The notes: generated from the letters alone by a model not told the origin. Shown: positions 1-10,407, numbered from the stretch's first letter. The stretch: 49,495 nucleotides of DNA from Bacteroidales bacterium (GCA_014860585.1 JACZJL010000146.1:1-49495), one strand, 5' to 3'. Numbers and translations: made by a program.

Positions 1-2
1 GC

Positions 3-2717
3 ACATGGTACGAGGTGTGCATACCTCCCGGGAAGACAGCCAAGTTTGACTATTCCGATGTGGATTTCTGCGGAAATACGTCCGTACAACGCTGGAACGG
101 AACCAGCTGGGAGGATTATCGTCACTGGAACTGGAATGGCAGCCCACCCAACAACCACAGGGAGATTGACAATGTGGGCACTGGCGTTGGCAAGGTAAGG
201 TTGCATAATGACAATTATGACCAGGATGGTTTCCAGGTATCCGTTTCGATAGATCCGCCAACAAAGCAGACTTCGCCTGACAATCGTGAGGAATTTGCCA
301 CCGTATCGCTGGGCGGCCGCGATGGTCGCTCATGTGAGTTCGGCAATATTGTTGCCACTACGCATGTGTTTGCATTCGAACAGGGAGCATTGTACAGCGA
401 TTTTCCCGGCACACTTGGAGAGGGTGGAGTTGATAACCTGGAAATAGAATTTGAAAGCTATGATAACCCTTACTGGAGCGACATGCAGTTGATGATAAGC
501 TGTGTCAGTGTCAGTGAACCCCTTACTTTGTCACTGGCTATTCCGGATGCTGATGTGCCACTTACTACTGCTGATATTTTGCCGGGAGAAACTGTTTGTT
601 ATTTGAATCCCGGCGGAATTAATGCACCAGGTTATCATACAATGACCATTTCCTTAGCCACAAGTGGCAAGCAGCCTGCTACTCTTACAATTGATGCTTT
701 TAATTTCAGTTCTTTGGTCTGGACTATGTTCTATCACTTAGACTACGGCGATGCTCCTGATTCTTATCTTACTCTGGGATCAAGTAATGGTGCAAGACAT
801 GGTGGTGATGGTTTACTGCGGCTTGGAAATTTGATTGATTTTGAATTGGACGGACAACCTTCACCTGGCGCCGATGGTGATGATTTGAATAATGAGCCGG
901 ATGAAGATGGTGTTTTGTTCCTGAATCCGATTGTTGCCGGTGAAAATATGAATCTGAAAGTTTTTGCTTCAGCTCAGGGGTACCTCAGTTCCTGGATCGA
1001 TCTGACCGGAAACGGAACATTTACCGATGCAGGAGAAAAAATCTTTTCTAACATATTGCTTACACCCGGCTGGAACACTTTGTCCGCAAATATTACCCCA
1101 AATGCCAGGGTAGGAATTACTTATATCCGGTTCCGCTTCTGCAGCACCGCAGGGCTGAATTTCTTTGGACTTGCTGCAGATGGTGAAGTAGAAGATTATA
1201 GAGTTAACATTTATCCTGCCGGATGGGGTTATATTCCTTCACCGGTTACACACCTGATACTTATTCCGCTTAATGTCGGATTGAATGCAAATCTGCTTAA
1301 TCCCGATGATATTCTTGGTGTTTTCTACACTGATGAAGCGGGTAACCTCAAATGTGGTGGTGCTTCTGCATGGGATGGAACAACCAATCAGGTATTGATT
1401 GCCAATGGTGATGACATCACTACGATCGGCAAAACGGGTTTCGCCGAAGATGAAGAACTGCAATGGAGATTGTTCAAGGTAGCAACCGGAACCGCACAAT
1501 GGATTGACGTAACCTATGATCCTGCATTTCCTGATTCTGATGGGAAGTTCAGCAGCACTGGTTTATCAGCACTTGCCTCTCTGGGCAATTTTTATGATCT
1601 CCAGATATTTAGCGGATGGAGCGGGCTCTCCACTTACTTTATTCCTTCTAATACTGATATTGTAAGTATGATGAACCCAATTGTGAATGACCTGATCATC
1701 CTCTACAATATCACAGGAGTTTACTGGCCTTCGCAAAACATCAACACTCTGATCACCTGGAATATTTACAAAGGTCACGTGATTAAAGTGAGCGATGACG
1801 TCATCCTCACATTAGCTGGCCAGGATATTACTAACAAAACCGTATCCCTGGTTTCGGGCTGGAACCTGATCCCTGTTTTCAGCCAGTCCTCTTCAACATC
1901 TCTGCTGGGTGGGTTACCCGGATTTGTGGTTGCCAAGGGAGTAGCCACCAACGAGGTTTACTGGCCTGCCTACAACATCAACACAATGCCTTACCTGAAT
2001 GTCGGGAAGGCATATTACGTTTATACCACCCAGGCCGGCTCAATAACTTACGCCAAAGGCGGAGAAGAAATATTATGGGAATCGCCGGAGATGATTGCCT
2101 CAACGCCGTGGAACGACATAGCATGGTCACCTAATGCTCATCTCGTAGCATTTACCGCCGAAAGCCTGAAATCGCTGCAAAATGGCGATATGCTGGCTGC
2201 TTTCACACCCGCTGGCCGTTGTGCCGGTGCTGCAGTTATTTCGGATGTTGCAGACCCGGCTGTCCTTATTATCAACGGTGATGATCCGACTACTCCAACT
2301 TTAGATGGTTTTCAAACCGACGATCAGTTGAACTTTAGGGTTTACCGTGAGCAAACAAATGAAACGTTTGAACTTGAAGTAATCTGGGATAAAAATCTCA
2401 ATCATTCAGGTTTGTTCGAAACAAATGGATTGTCTTCAGTGGTTATCATGAAGACTGCAGGCTTACGTAAAACCGAAGCGGCATTATTTGATTTCACCAT
2501 CAATCCGAATCCTTCTAAAGGTATCTTCAACATTAAAGGTTCTCAACAGATTGATGAAATCACCATTTCTAATCTTTTTGGTGAAACGATCCTATCCAAG
2601 CAAATGTCAACAAACGAACCTGTTGATTTGAGGGATTATCCTGACGGAATTTATTTTATTAGGATATCCTCCTATGGAAAAGTGTTTTTTAGCAAGTTAG
2701 TAAAAACTAATTTGTAA
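3..2717 (+). CDS. Large secreted T9SS-sorted protein with GEVEDY domain (5' partial)
   Basis: The reading frame is open to the left edge (codons from base 3), so the N-terminus and signal peptide are missing; the GTG at 15 is probably not the real start. Visible residues (numbered from 15) hold a GEVEDY-type domain at about 243-400, opening with DYGDAPDS and closing with GEVEDYRV. Then comes a module at 403-525 (GD/DD-ILGVF, Cys-Gly, a DGDD-like loop, GF-EDE), a two-part region at 530-690 with two YWP-x-x-NIN motifs and a GWNLIPVFS motif, and a second copy of the first module at 697-820. The last 75 residues (INPNPSKG, DLRDYPDGIYFIRI) are a type A T9SS sorting domain, so the protein is expected to cross the outer membrane and be anchored or released. 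The substrate or ligand is unknown. The next gene carries the same C-terminal architecture. Confidence 0.85.
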   Translation, partial: TWYEVCIPPGKTAKFDYSDVDFCGNTSVQRWNGTSWEDYRHWNWNGSPPNNHREIDNVGTGVGKVRLHNDNYDQDGFQVSVSIDPPTKQTSPDNREEFATVSLGGRDGRSCEFGNIVATTHVFAFEQGALYSDFPGTLGEGGVDNLEIEFESYDNPYWSDMQLMISCVSVSEPLTLSLAIPDADVPLTTADILPGETVCYLNPGGINAPGYHTMTISLATSGKQPATLTIDAFNFSSLVWTMFYHLDYGDAPDSYLTLGSSNGARHGGDGLLRLGNLIDFELDGQPSPGADGDDLNNEPDEDGVLFLNPIVAGENMNLKVFASAQGYLSSWIDLTGNGTFTDAGEKIFSNILLTPGWNTLSANITPNARVGITYIRFRFCSTAGLNFFGLAADGEVEDYRVNIYPAGWGYIPSPVTHLILIPLNVGLNANLLNPDDILGVFYTDEAGNLKCGGASAWDGTTNQVLIANGDDITTIGKTGFAEDEELQWRLFKVATGTAQWIDVTYDPAFPDSDGKFSSTGLSALASLGNFYDLQIFSGWSGLSTYFIPSNTDIVSMMNPIVNDLIILYNITGVYWPSQNINTLITWNIYKGHVIKVSDDVILTLAGQDITNKTVSLVSGWNLIPVFSQSSSTSLLGGLPGFVVAKGVATNEVYWPAYNINTMPYLNVGKAYYVYTTQAGSITYAKGGEEILWESPEMIASTPWNDIAWSPNAHLVAFTAESLKSLQNGDMLAAFTPAGRCAGAAVISDVADPAVLIINGDDPTTPTLDGFQTDDQLNFRVYREQTNETFELEVIWDKNLNHSGLFETNGLSSVVIMKTAGLRKTEAALFDFTINPNPSKGIFNIKGSQQIDEITISNLFGETILSKQMSTNEPVDLRDYPDGIYFIRISSYGKVFFSKLVKTNL

Positions 2718-2733
2718 AGTGTTTAATATCAAT

Positions 2734-2761
2734 GCCCCGACCTAAATGGTTGGGGCTTTTT
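2734..2761 (+). terminator. Rho-independent terminator
   Basis: A 9-bp stem (GCCCCGACC paired with GGTTGGGGC, one G-U pair) with a 5-nt loop is followed by five T residues. It lies 17 nt after the stop of the first T9SS protein and ends 20 nt before the next start, so the two related genes are probably separate transcripts. Confidence 0.85.
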
Positions 2762-2781
2762 AACCCAAAAAATATGAAAAT

Positions 2782-5700
2782 ATGAAAACTATTTTAATCG
2801 TGATAGCAATTACAAGTTCGCTTTGTCTTTACCCGCAGGTAAACAATTCGAATTTTGATTTGAAGGAATCTGAAAAATCAAGCAAAAAACAGAGCAATAA
2901 CCTGGATATACTCAACTATAACAAGGTACCCATTGGGATTCATCCCTTTATGGACGGAAACTGTACATTTTATTTGGAATGGGATTCGGCAAAAGTGAGA
3001 ATAAACAAGCAAGTTGGCAAGCGTGGTGCTATCTGTCGTGAATATCAAAACGACTGGGTGGCAACTTCATCAAAAGATGGGAACAAGATCGTTTACTCAG
3101 GTGTTACCTTATTTGAATTGCATGATTTTTGGGATGCTGACACTTATGAAATTGATGATTTTAACAAATTTGGATGGACCGTTGATCCTACTTTAAAAAA
3201 TCCAAACTTTTCTTTAATTGCCTGGGTTTTCGATGATATTAATGAACCTGATGATAAATGGCTTCGACACCGAACAACAGAGCGTGATCCTTTTACCGGT
3301 TTATGGTCCAGCCATTTGTGTAACAGATCAGGACTTGATCATATTGACGATCGGGGATTTATCGTAAGATTAAACAAAGATCCGAATACCGATATACAAT
3401 GGTTGCCAGGCGATCCCGAACCGGGAGATTTCAGGTGGAGATGGCCGGATTATCATGGCTTCTATGGGAAATTCGATTTCAATCAATCCTCGCGTATAAA
3501 TGCTGTTGCATGGGCATGGGAATATTTTAATGTAATGAATACCCCGGGACAAAGCACTCCCAATGAAGTTTACGAGTTTTGTCTGCATGGCGGCATTGGC
3601 GGAAAAGGTGGGGATGATTCATCTACATACAAACCATGCATCCACACTATGCGTGTTTTAGATCATTATGATCCTCATAACGGCCAGAGTTATTATGTTG
3701 ATATCATTGTGATTGATGGCCCGGGGCATGTTAAAAAGCCAAAACCTCCAGATTCTTTACCACCATTTCCACCAAATCCAGGTGGTGGTCACGGGGGTAA
3801 AAACCCAGGAGGCAATCATTTAAGCGGTTTCCCGGGGAATGTATTGTTGGTTCCCGGCCAATACGTCAATACTTATTACGACTTATCAAATACTGGAGTT
3901 GTCGGCGGCAATTTCCTCATAACAATCCAGGATAATGAACTGTTGGATGGCGATATTGTCTCCTCAATATTTTTTGAAGCACTTGAAAGAAAAACCCTAA
4001 GGTATGAATTTGCAGTACCTCCTGATATCCCAATAGGTTCAGTACACCGGTTCAATTTTGATGCGGTTACCGAAGAACATCCTGAGCAAACTGATTCCTT
4101 TTATATTGACCATATCGTGTCAGCGCCGTCCAATAACTTGATTTGGGCTCCTGCAGGCGTAAATATGGAATCTCCAATGACTATCATGAATGGACTTGCA
4201 TCTATGGGACACTTTGCTGAATTGCATCAAATTCTACCTGATCCAACAATTCTTTTTGATTTCGATGTGATATGGGTTTGCCTTGGAACTGCACCCGATT
4301 ATCAGGAGATTGACCAGGGATCGCCTGAATATCTGTCTTTGCTGGAGTATCTGAACAGCGGCGGTTCAGTATATCTCGAAGGAGGTAGTTTCTGGAATAC
4401 AGCCTCCAACGAGTTGCTTTCACTGTTCAACATCCATTCTGAATCAACATTCTATACAAACATTGAAAAAGTAGTTGGCTACCAATTTTTTAAATTAATG
4501 GATTTCAGCAGAGAAGAATCTATGCAAACTTTGTCCACGGATAAACTAAGGATTGCAACGAACAACTATTGTGAAACACCGGGATTTTACGGAAATCTTA
4601 TGCTATTCAACGATGAGGGGGAAGATTATTCGTTTATGATCTACAATGATTCCGAACTCACAGGGAGAAGAACCGTCGGCAGTTCGATCGAACTTGGGAG
4701 CCTGAAAGATTTCGAATTAAGCGGTTATTCTAAAAACGACCTCATTAACAGGCTGCTATACCTCCTGTTACCACCACAGGTGGAACCGGCACTAATGGTA
4801 ATGGCGGTAATGGATAATGCTGAGATTTTCGCAGGTGAATCGGTCTCGTTTTTCGGATTCAGTGAACCCGATGCCGATCAATGGAATTGGCACTTCGAAG
4901 GGGCTGATCCATCCTACTCAGCCCGCAAATCGCCTGAAGAAATATATTATTACATGCCTGGTGTTTATGATGTTAAACTATCAGCAAACAATACTTTTGC
5001 ACGTGGAGGAGTTGTAATTGAAAATGCCATAACGGTTATGGAAAATATTCCACCCGGATGGGAACCATCTCCATCGCCTAATTGGGCTACAGTAAATGTT
5101 CCTTTAGAAATCAATCCTTCGATCAATGATGTAATACTGAAACCAGGTGATATTATAGGAGCATTTCATAAAGATCTCAACTTATCGGATAAATGTGCCG
5201 GCTATTGCATTTGGCCTGGAAATCAGTCAGTATCTTTCATCATTTCAGGTGACATTTTTTATACGATTTTCAAAGAAGGATTTTCGGAGGGCGAAGAGAT
5301 CGTTTTCAAAATATATTCAATGGCTGAGCAAATGGAATACCGCGCTGATGGTATCACGGCTGATTATAACCCGGCATATTTTTCACAGGGTGAAATGATT
5401 ACACTTGAACTGTTGAAAGCTGTTTTTGAGCAGGACTATTTTTTATTCGATGGATGGCAGGGATTTTCATCGTTTATCATTCCAAAACAGGGTAATATTC
5501 CGGAAATCTTTTCACAGATTTCAGAAAACATGATCTTTTTTGGCAACAATTATTCCTTCTGGTGGCCGTCACAAGGTATAAATACGTTTGATAACTGGAT
5601 GATTCAGAGCGGATATAAAATGAAACTGGAATCGACTGCCACATTCCATGTATCAGGCTACATTCGCTTGCCAGGATATAGCATTTTGGATCAGGGGTGG

Positions 5701-6564
5701 TCGTTGTTACCCGTATTTTCTGATGTGCCGGTTTCTGTTGAAGACCTGTTTGCCGATGTTGAAGAACTCGAAATTGTTTATGATGTAGCAGGGATGGGTG
5801 TTTACTGGCCAAGATTTAATATCAACCAACTCTACAGCCTTAAGCCAGGAAAAAGCTATTGGATAATGCTGAATGAGCCCGCAAACATCAATTTTGAAAT
5901 CGGTGAGTTAAAATCTTTATCTGACGATTTTACAAGTGTGAATGAAATTCAAAGTCTTAATCCCTGGTCATCTTTACATCCTACTACTTATCAGCACATC
6001 ATTGGTATTTCGGGTAACGCTTTGTCAAAAATACCTGCAGGAAGCATCCTGGGAGCATTTACACTTAGTGGATTATGCGCTGGCACCATTGATATTGCAG
6101 ACAATAACCCTGTTGCTATTACACTTTTCGGAGACGATCCTTTAACACCGGTTATTGATGGATTTGAAGCCGAAGAGATGATCAGCTACAGAATTTACAA
6201 TCCTAAAACAGGAGAAATATTCGAAACTCTGGCTCAATATGATGAAACCCTGGATCATTCAGGTAAATTTTCTTCTCAGGGCCTTTCAGCAATCGAAGAC
6301 TTTAAGGTTGCTCCGGCAAGGATTTTTAATCCTGACATGCATTTAATTAAAATCTATCCAAATCCTACCTATTGCTATTTCAATATTGCAGGCTCAACCG
6401 AAGAGGCCACAATAAAAGTCCTAAGTGCTTACGGCAGTTTAATTCTAACAAAATACACCCGCCTCCCGGCTGTGATTGACCTTTCATCACAGCCTAAAGG
6501 GGTCTATTTCATCAGTGTGAAAACTGACAAACAAGTATTCTATGAAAAGGTGATCAGGAATTAG
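2782..6564 (+). CDS. Large secreted T9SS-sorted protein with PKD domain
   Basis: A 1260-residue protein with an N-terminal signal peptide (MKTILIVIAITSSLCL). Residues 30-310 match no family I recognise. A Pro/Gly-rich linker lies at 316-347, followed by a beta-rich region and a stretch at about 445-620 that looks like an alpha/beta Rossmann-like or glutamine-amidotransferase-like fold (VIWVCLGTAP, GGSVYLEGG). A PKD-like domain spans about 668-753 (FAGESVSFFG, PGVYDVKLSA). From 759 the protein repeats the modules of its upstream neighbour: GDIIGAF/C-AG module, two YWP/WWP-x-x-IN motifs, GWSLLPVFS, then a second GSILGAF/CAG module. It ends in a T9SS type A sorting domain (IYPNPT, KGVYFISV). It is predicted to be a cell-surface or released protein of unknown binding or catalytic role. 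Confidence 0.85.
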   Translation: MKTILIVIAITSSLCLYPQVNNSNFDLKESEKSSKKQSNNLDILNYNKVPIGIHPFMDGNCTFYLEWDSAKVRINKQVGKRGAICREYQNDWVATSSKDGNKIVYSGVTLFELHDFWDADTYEIDDFNKFGWTVDPTLKNPNFSLIAWVFDDINEPDDKWLRHRTTERDPFTGLWSSHLCNRSGLDHIDDRGFIVRLNKDPNTDIQWLPGDPEPGDFRWRWPDYHGFYGKFDFNQSSRINAVAWAWEYFNVMNTPGQSTPNEVYEFCLHGGIGGKGGDDSSTYKPCIHTMRVLDHYDPHNGQSYYVDIIVIDGPGHVKKPKPPDSLPPFPPNPGGGHGGKNPGGNHLSGFPGNVLLVPGQYVNTYYDLSNTGVVGGNFLITIQDNELLDGDIVSSIFFEALERKTLRYEFAVPPDIPIGSVHRFNFDAVTEEHPEQTDSFYIDHIVSAPSNNLIWAPAGVNMESPMTIMNGLASMGHFAELHQILPDPTILFDFDVIWVCLGTAPDYQEIDQGSPEYLSLLEYLNSGGSVYLEGGSFWNTASNELLSLFNIHSESTFYTNIEKVVGYQFFKLMDFSREESMQTLSTDKLRIATNNYCETPGFYGNLMLFNDEGEDYSFMIYNDSELTGRRTVGSSIELGSLKDFELSGYSKNDLINRLLYLLLPPQVEPALMVMAVMDNAEIFAGESVSFFGFSEPDADQWNWHFEGADPSYSARKSPEEIYYYMPGVYDVKLSANNTFARGGVVIENAITVMENIPPGWEPSPSPNWATVNVPLEINPSINDVILKPGDIIGAFHKDLNLSDKCAGYCIWPGNQSVSFIISGDIFYTIFKEGFSEGEEIVFKIYSMAEQMEYRADGITADYNPAYFSQGEMITLELLKAVFEQDYFLFDGWQGFSSFIIPKQGNIPEIFSQISENMIFFGNNYSFWWPSQGINTFDNWMIQSGYKMKLESTATFHVSGYIRLPGYSILDQGWSLLPVFSDVPVSVEDLFADVEELEIVYDVAGMGVYWPRFNINQLYSLKPGKSYWIMLNEPANINFEIGELKSLSDDFTSVNEIQSLNPWSSLHPTTYQHIIGISGNALSKIPAGSILGAFTLSGLCAGTIDIADNNPVAITLFGDDPLTPVIDGFEAEEMISYRIYNPKTGEIFETLAQYDETLDHSGKFSSQGLSAIEDFKVAPARIFNPDMHLIKIYPNPTYCYFNIAGSTEEATIKVLSAYGSLILTKYTRLPAVIDLSSQPKGVYFISVKTDKQVFYEKVIRN

Positions 6565-6583
6565 TTTTCCCCCTTTCGTTATG

Positions 6584-6665
6584 AAAGCCTCGGCCCCGGA
6601 TCCTTCTGTATAAATCCTTCCATTTAACTTGCCGGAAGGTGAAGGGGCGGGGGCTTTCCTTTTTT
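6584..6665 (+). terminator. Composite hairpin terminator
   Basis: A long outer stem pairs AAGCCTCGGCCCC (6585-6597) with GGGGCGGGGGCTT (6644-6656), with one mismatch and one wobble. An inner CCTTCC/GGAAGG hairpin sits inside the loop, and a T-rich tract follows at 6660-6665. It lies 20 nt after the stop of the second T9SS gene, between it and the convergent carboxylase operon. Confidence 0.65.
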
Positions 6666-6740
6666 GTGGAAAGTCATTGTGCGGGATTATTCAGGTTAAA
6701 AGTCAAAATTAGCTTCCCTATCCAAAACCAGGGAAACGGT

Positions 6741-8279
6741 TTACAAAGGAATATTTCCGTGCTTCTTTGGAGGGCTTTGCTCGCTTTTGTTGCGGGTCAT
6801 CTCGAGTGCCTGCACAAGTTTCAGCCGGGTTTGACGCGGATAGATGATCTCATCAATATAGCCCAATTCAGCGGCTTTAAAAGGACTGGCAAAGGTTGTC
6901 TTGTAATCTTCTACCGCTTTCGCCCGGTCTTCTTCATTCAATTTATCCCTGTATAAAATATTGACCGCTCCCTCGGGTCCCATGACGGCGATTTCGGCGG
7001 TGGGATAAGCAAAGTTGACATCAGCGCCAATGTGCTTGGAAGACATTACGTCGTAGGCGCCGCCATAAGCTTTGCGGGTAATAACGGTGATTTTCGGAAC
7101 CGTAGCTTCCGAGAATGCATAAAGCAACTTTGCGCCATGCTTGATGATTCCGCCAAATTCCTGTGCAGTGCCGGGTAAAAATCCGGGCACATCTTCAAAG
7201 GTGATGAGTGGAATGTTGAAAGCATCGCAGAAGCGGACGAAGCGGGCAGCTTTGATAGAAGAGTTGATGTCGAGTACGCCGGCAAGAACCTGTGGCTGGT
7301 TGGCCACAATCCCGACCGGCTGGCCGTCGATGCGGGCAAAGCCGACAATAATATTTTGGGCGTAATAAGGCTGTACTTCCATGAAATCATGGTAATCCAC
7401 CACTGCCGTAATGATCTCTTTCATGTCGTAAGGCTTGTTGGGATCTGGGGGCACAATGGTATCGAGTTTCGGCTCCTCGCGGTTTACGCAATCAGTGCAG
7501 GGCTTTCGTGGCGGATCTTCCATATTGTTTGAGGGCAGGAAACTCATCAGTTCCCTGATCATCAGGAGTGTTTGTTCGTCGTTGTCGCCGGTGAAATGTG
7601 CCACGCCGCTGGTGGCATTGTGGGTCATGGCGCCGCCAAGTTCTTCTTTGGTCACCTCCTCATGGGTCACAGTTTTGATAACCTCAGGGCCGGTTACAAA
7701 CATGTAGCTGGAGTTTTTCACCATAAAAATGAAGTCGGTGATGGCAGGCGAATAAACAGCTCCCCCGGCACAGGGTCCCATAATAGCGGATATTTGCGGG
7801 ATAACTCCGGAAGCTTTGGTGTTGAGCAGAAAAATGTCAGCATACCCAGCCAGACTTTGAACCCCTTCCTGGATCCTGGCGCCTCCGGAATCATTCAGTC
7901 CAATGACCGGTGCTCCCATTTTCATGGCCAGCTTCATCACCTTTACGATTTTATCGGCATTGGCGCCTGAAAGCGTTCCACCAAACACAGTAAAATCCTG
8001 TGCAAAGACATACACCAACCGGCCGTCAATTTTGCCGTAACCGCTCACTACGCCATCGCCGAGGATTTTGTTTTCGGCCATGTTGAAATCGGTGGCGCGG
8101 TGGGTTACGAACTTGTCCATTTCGACAAAGGTATCAGGGTCGAGCAATATCTTTACCCGCTCGCGTGCAGTGAGTCTCCCGGCGCTGTGCTGGCGTTCGA
8201 TACGCTCGATGCCGCCTCCCATTTCTGCCAAACGGTTCTTCTCTTCAAACTGTGCTATTTTCTCTTCAATTGTTGCCAT
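6741..8279 (-). CDS. pccB: Acyl-CoA (propionyl-CoA) carboxylase, carboxyltransferase subunit beta
   Basis: A 512-residue carboxyltransferase, the usual length for the PccB/MmdA family. It moves CO2 from carboxybiotin to an acyl-CoA, most likely propionyl-CoA to give methylmalonyl-CoA. Visible family motifs are the N-terminal [12 protein letters not shown], the acyl-CoA-binding [12 protein letters not shown] near residue 130 with nearby [11 protein letters not shown], and the C-terminal biotin-side motif [13 protein letters not shown]. It is the last gene of a three-gene minus-strand operon, 44 nt after the biotin carrier gene. The same fold also serves Na+-pumping methylmalonyl-CoA decarboxylases, but the adjacent biotin carboxylase and absence of a membrane beta subunit favour a soluble ATP-dependent carboxylase. 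Substrate specificity is inferred. Confidence 0.9.
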   Translation of the reverse strand: MATIEEKIAQFEEKNRLAEMGGGIERIERQHSAGRLTARERVKILLDPDTFVEMDKFVTHRATDFNMAENKILGDGVVSGYGKIDGRLVYVFAQDFTVFGGTLSGANADKIVKVMKLAMKMGAPVIGLNDSGGARIQEGVQSLAGYADIFLLNTKASGVIPQISAIMGPCAGGAVYSPAITDFIFMVKNSSYMFVTGPEVIKTVTHEEVTKEELGGAMTHNATSGVAHFTGDNDEQTLLMIRELMSFLPSNNMEDPPRKPCTDCVNREEPKLDTIVPPDPNKPYDMKEIITAVVDYHDFMEVQPYYAQNIIVGFARIDGQPVGIVANQPQVLAGVLDINSSIKAARFVRFCDAFNIPLITFEDVPGFLPGTAQEFGGIIKHGAKLLYAFSEATVPKITVITRKAYGGAYDVMSSKHIGADVNFAYPTAEIAVMGPEGAVNILYRDKLNEEDRAKAVEDYKTTFASPFKAAELGYIDEIIYPRQTRLKLVQALEMTRNKSEQSPPKKHGNIPL

Positions 8280-8323
8280 ATCCTGTTGTTTTGTTTTCTG
8301 TTTAAATATTTACAACGAACCCT

Positions 8324-8830
8324 TTATTCCACCACGATCAGCGTCTGGTTACCGTCAATGGTATCACCCTCTTTAACCAATACCTGTCGGACAATGCGGT
8401 CCTTTTTTACTTTATACTCGCTCTCCATTTTCATGGCTGAAACGATGATCACTGTTTCGCCTGCCTTGACATGGTCGCCTTCTTTTACCAAAATTTTGAC
8501 CACTTTCCCGGGCATCGGGCTAAAGATTTTGCGAATCTCTTCATGTTCTTCCCGGTGGCGGTTTCGACGGTATTTCGTTTCCGCGTCAACAATCTCGACA
8601 TCCCATGAACTATAAAGTGTGTTCACATTGTAGTGTCGATGATCCAGCTTTTCGATCAATTCGACATTGTAGGAAATATTATTGTAAAGGATACTGTAAA
8701 CGCCGTCTTCCACCATCAGCAGATCGAGGTCATACACTTTGCCGTCAACGTTCACTTTGACGAGATTGCCCTCACGGCTGATCAATTCAACCTGTGCTGT
8801 TCTGTCACCGATTTTTATCTCTAAGGCCAT
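8324..8830 (-). CDS. Biotin carboxyl carrier protein of acyl-CoA carboxylase
   Basis: A 168-residue protein whose last 75 residues form a biotinyl domain. The biotinylation motif SAMKMES is at residues 130-136, and the lysine near 133 should carry biotin. The first 75 residues form a small beta-rich domain (IGDRTAQVELI, KVYDLDLLMVEDG) typical of the separate carrier subunits of Bacteroidota carboxylases, joined by a charged linker (RRNRHREEHEE). It shuttles carboxybiotin between the biotin carboxylase encoded 21 nt upstream and the carboxyltransferase encoded 44 nt downstream. Confidence 0.92.
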   Translation of the reverse strand: MALEIKIGDRTAQVELISREGNLVKVNVDGKVYDLDLLMVEDGVYSILYNNISYNVELIEKLDHRHYNVNTLYSSWDVEIVDAETKYRRNRHREEHEEIRKIFSPMPGKVVKILVKEGDHVKAGETVIIVSAMKMESEYKVKKDRIVRQVLVKEGDTIDGNQTLIVVE

Positions 8831-8851
8831 AATCAGATTTTCTTTTAATGA

Positions 8852-10360
8852 TTACAAACGGGAAACGGATTTCCTCCTGCCGAAAGATTTCCATTCATTT
8901 GTTGTGGAGCTGTTATTAGGTTCAGGTTTCACTGCGCTAATCCTGTCGTTGTAGTGCATGAAAGCCGCTATCAGTGCAATGTCCTGGCAACGGCGGCCGC
9001 AGGGCTCTTTTGCCATCAGCATATCGAAATGCTTTTCGATGAAATGGGTGTTGTAATTCCCTTTGATGAAATCTTCGTTTTCCATGATCCGTGCCAGGAA
9101 AGGAATTGAAGTTTTTATGCCGGTGATCTTATAGGCATGAAGTGCGCGTTTCATCCGTGCAATTGCTTCTTTACGGGTGCGTGCCCAAACGATCAGTTTT
9201 GAAATGAGCGGGTCGTAATAAATCGGGATATCATATCCGGTATAAACATACCCATCGTGACGGACGCCAAGGCCAAGCGGCTCGGTGATGTGGGTGATTT
9301 TCCCCGGCGAAGGCATGAAGTTGTTTTCAGGGTCTTCGGCATAAATTCGGCACTCGATGGCGTGTCCGAATTGTTCAAGTTCCTCCTGTTTGAGCGTCAT
9401 TTTTTCACCTTGTGCAATTTTGATCTGCTCTTTTACCAGGTCAACACCAACAACACGCTCGGTAATCGGATGTTCCACCTGGAGTCGCGTATTCATCTCC
9501 AGGAAATAATAATTCAGGCTGTCATCGACAATGAACTCGATGGTTCCGGCGCCATGATAATTCACTGCCCTGGCAGCAGCTACGGCATGGCGTCCCATCT
9601 CTTCCCTGATGTCAGGATTCATCAAAGGTGAAGGTGTTTCCTCGATTACTTTCTGGTGACGGCGTTGTACAGAACATTCCCTCTCAAACAGATGAATGAC
9701 ATTACCGTGTTTATCTCCTAATACCTGGAATTCGATATGATGTGGCGACTGAATGTATTTTTCAATATATACAGCATCATTGCCAAAAGCAGCTTTAGCC
9801 TCTGATCTGGCTCCACGTATTGAACTGATAATGTCCTCATCTTTTTTTACCAGTCTCATCCCTTTGCCACCACCGCCTGCAGAAGCCTTGATCATTACCG
9901 GAAGCCCGATCTCTTTTATTTTTTCGAGGGCTGCTTTTTCGTCGGTAAGGGGCTCTATCGTTCCGGGAACAACGGGAACCCCGGCAGCAAGCATGTGCTT
10001 GCGGGCTGTTATTTTATCGCCCATGTTAGCTATTGATGAAGGAGAAGGTCCGATGAAAATGATCCCTTCATCTTCGCAACGCTGGGAAAAGGAAGCATTT
10101 TCCGATAAAAACCCATAACCCGGATGGATAGCATCAGCCCCGGATTTTAGGGCAGCGCTAATGATCTTGTCGATGTTCAGGTAACTCTCGATAGAGGGGG
10201 AAGGACCGATGAAATAGGCTTCGTCGGCAAACCGCACGTGCATCGAAGAACGATCAACCTCCGAGAAGACAGCCACCGATGTGATCCCCATTTCACGGCA
10301 AGAGCGCATGACACGTATAGCAATTTCACCCCGGTTGGCTACGAGCACTTTTTTTATCAT
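8852..10360 (-). CDS. accC: Biotin carboxylase subunit of acyl-CoA carboxylase
   Basis: A 502-residue ATP-grasp biotin carboxylase that carboxylates the carrier protein using ATP and bicarbonate. The N-terminus (KKVLVANRGEIAIRVMRSC), the glycine-rich ATP loop (KASAGGGGKGMRLV), the FLEMNTRLQVEHPITE metal/bicarbonate region and the C-terminal GPGK-equivalent MPSPGKI are all present. After the normal end there is a polar tail of about 45 residues (PNNSSTTNEWKSFGRR). First gene of the operon; a TAGTTTTGC promoter element lies 40 nt upstream. Because it sits with a PccB-type subunit it is more likely part of propionyl-CoA carboxylase than of fatty-acid synthesis. Confidence 0.92.
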   Translation of the reverse strand: MIKKVLVANRGEIAIRVMRSCREMGITSVAVFSEVDRSSMHVRFADEAYFIGPSPSIESYLNIDKIISAALKSGADAIHPGYGFLSENASFSQRCEDEGIIFIGPSPSSIANMGDKITARKHMLAAGVPVVPGTIEPLTDEKAALEKIKEIGLPVMIKASAGGGGKGMRLVKKDEDIISSIRGARSEAKAAFGNDAVYIEKYIQSPHHIEFQVLGDKHGNVIHLFERECSVQRRHQKVIEETPSPLMNPDIREEMGRHAVAAARAVNYHGAGTIEFIVDDSLNYYFLEMNTRLQVEHPITERVVGVDLVKEQIKIAQGEKMTLKQEELEQFGHAIECRIYAEDPENNFMPSPGKITHITEPLGLGVRHDGYVYTGYDIPIYYDPLISKLIVWARTRKEAIARMKRALHAYKITGIKTSIPFLARIMENEDFIKGNYNTHFIEKHFDMLMAKEPCGRRCQDIALIAAFMHYNDRISAVKPEPNNSSTTNEWKSFGRRKSVSRL

Positions 10361-10399
10361 ACTCTACTATATTTTAGTGAGTTAATTGATTAACCGGCG

Positions 10400-10407
10400 C
10401 AAAACTA
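10400..10407 (-). promoter_or_regulatory. Promoter -7 element of carboxylase operon (TAGTTTTG)
   Basis: On the minus strand the sequence reads TAGTTTTGCGCC, a perfect match to the Bacteroidota -7 consensus TAnnTTTG, 39 nt upstream of the biotin carboxylase start. No clear TTTG at -33 is visible. Confidence 0.6.

Noticed and set aside
7572-8615. Open frames of 132 and 171 codons on the plus strand inside the carboxylase operon
   Set aside because: They are antisense to conserved carboxylase coding sequence and show no domain or signal.
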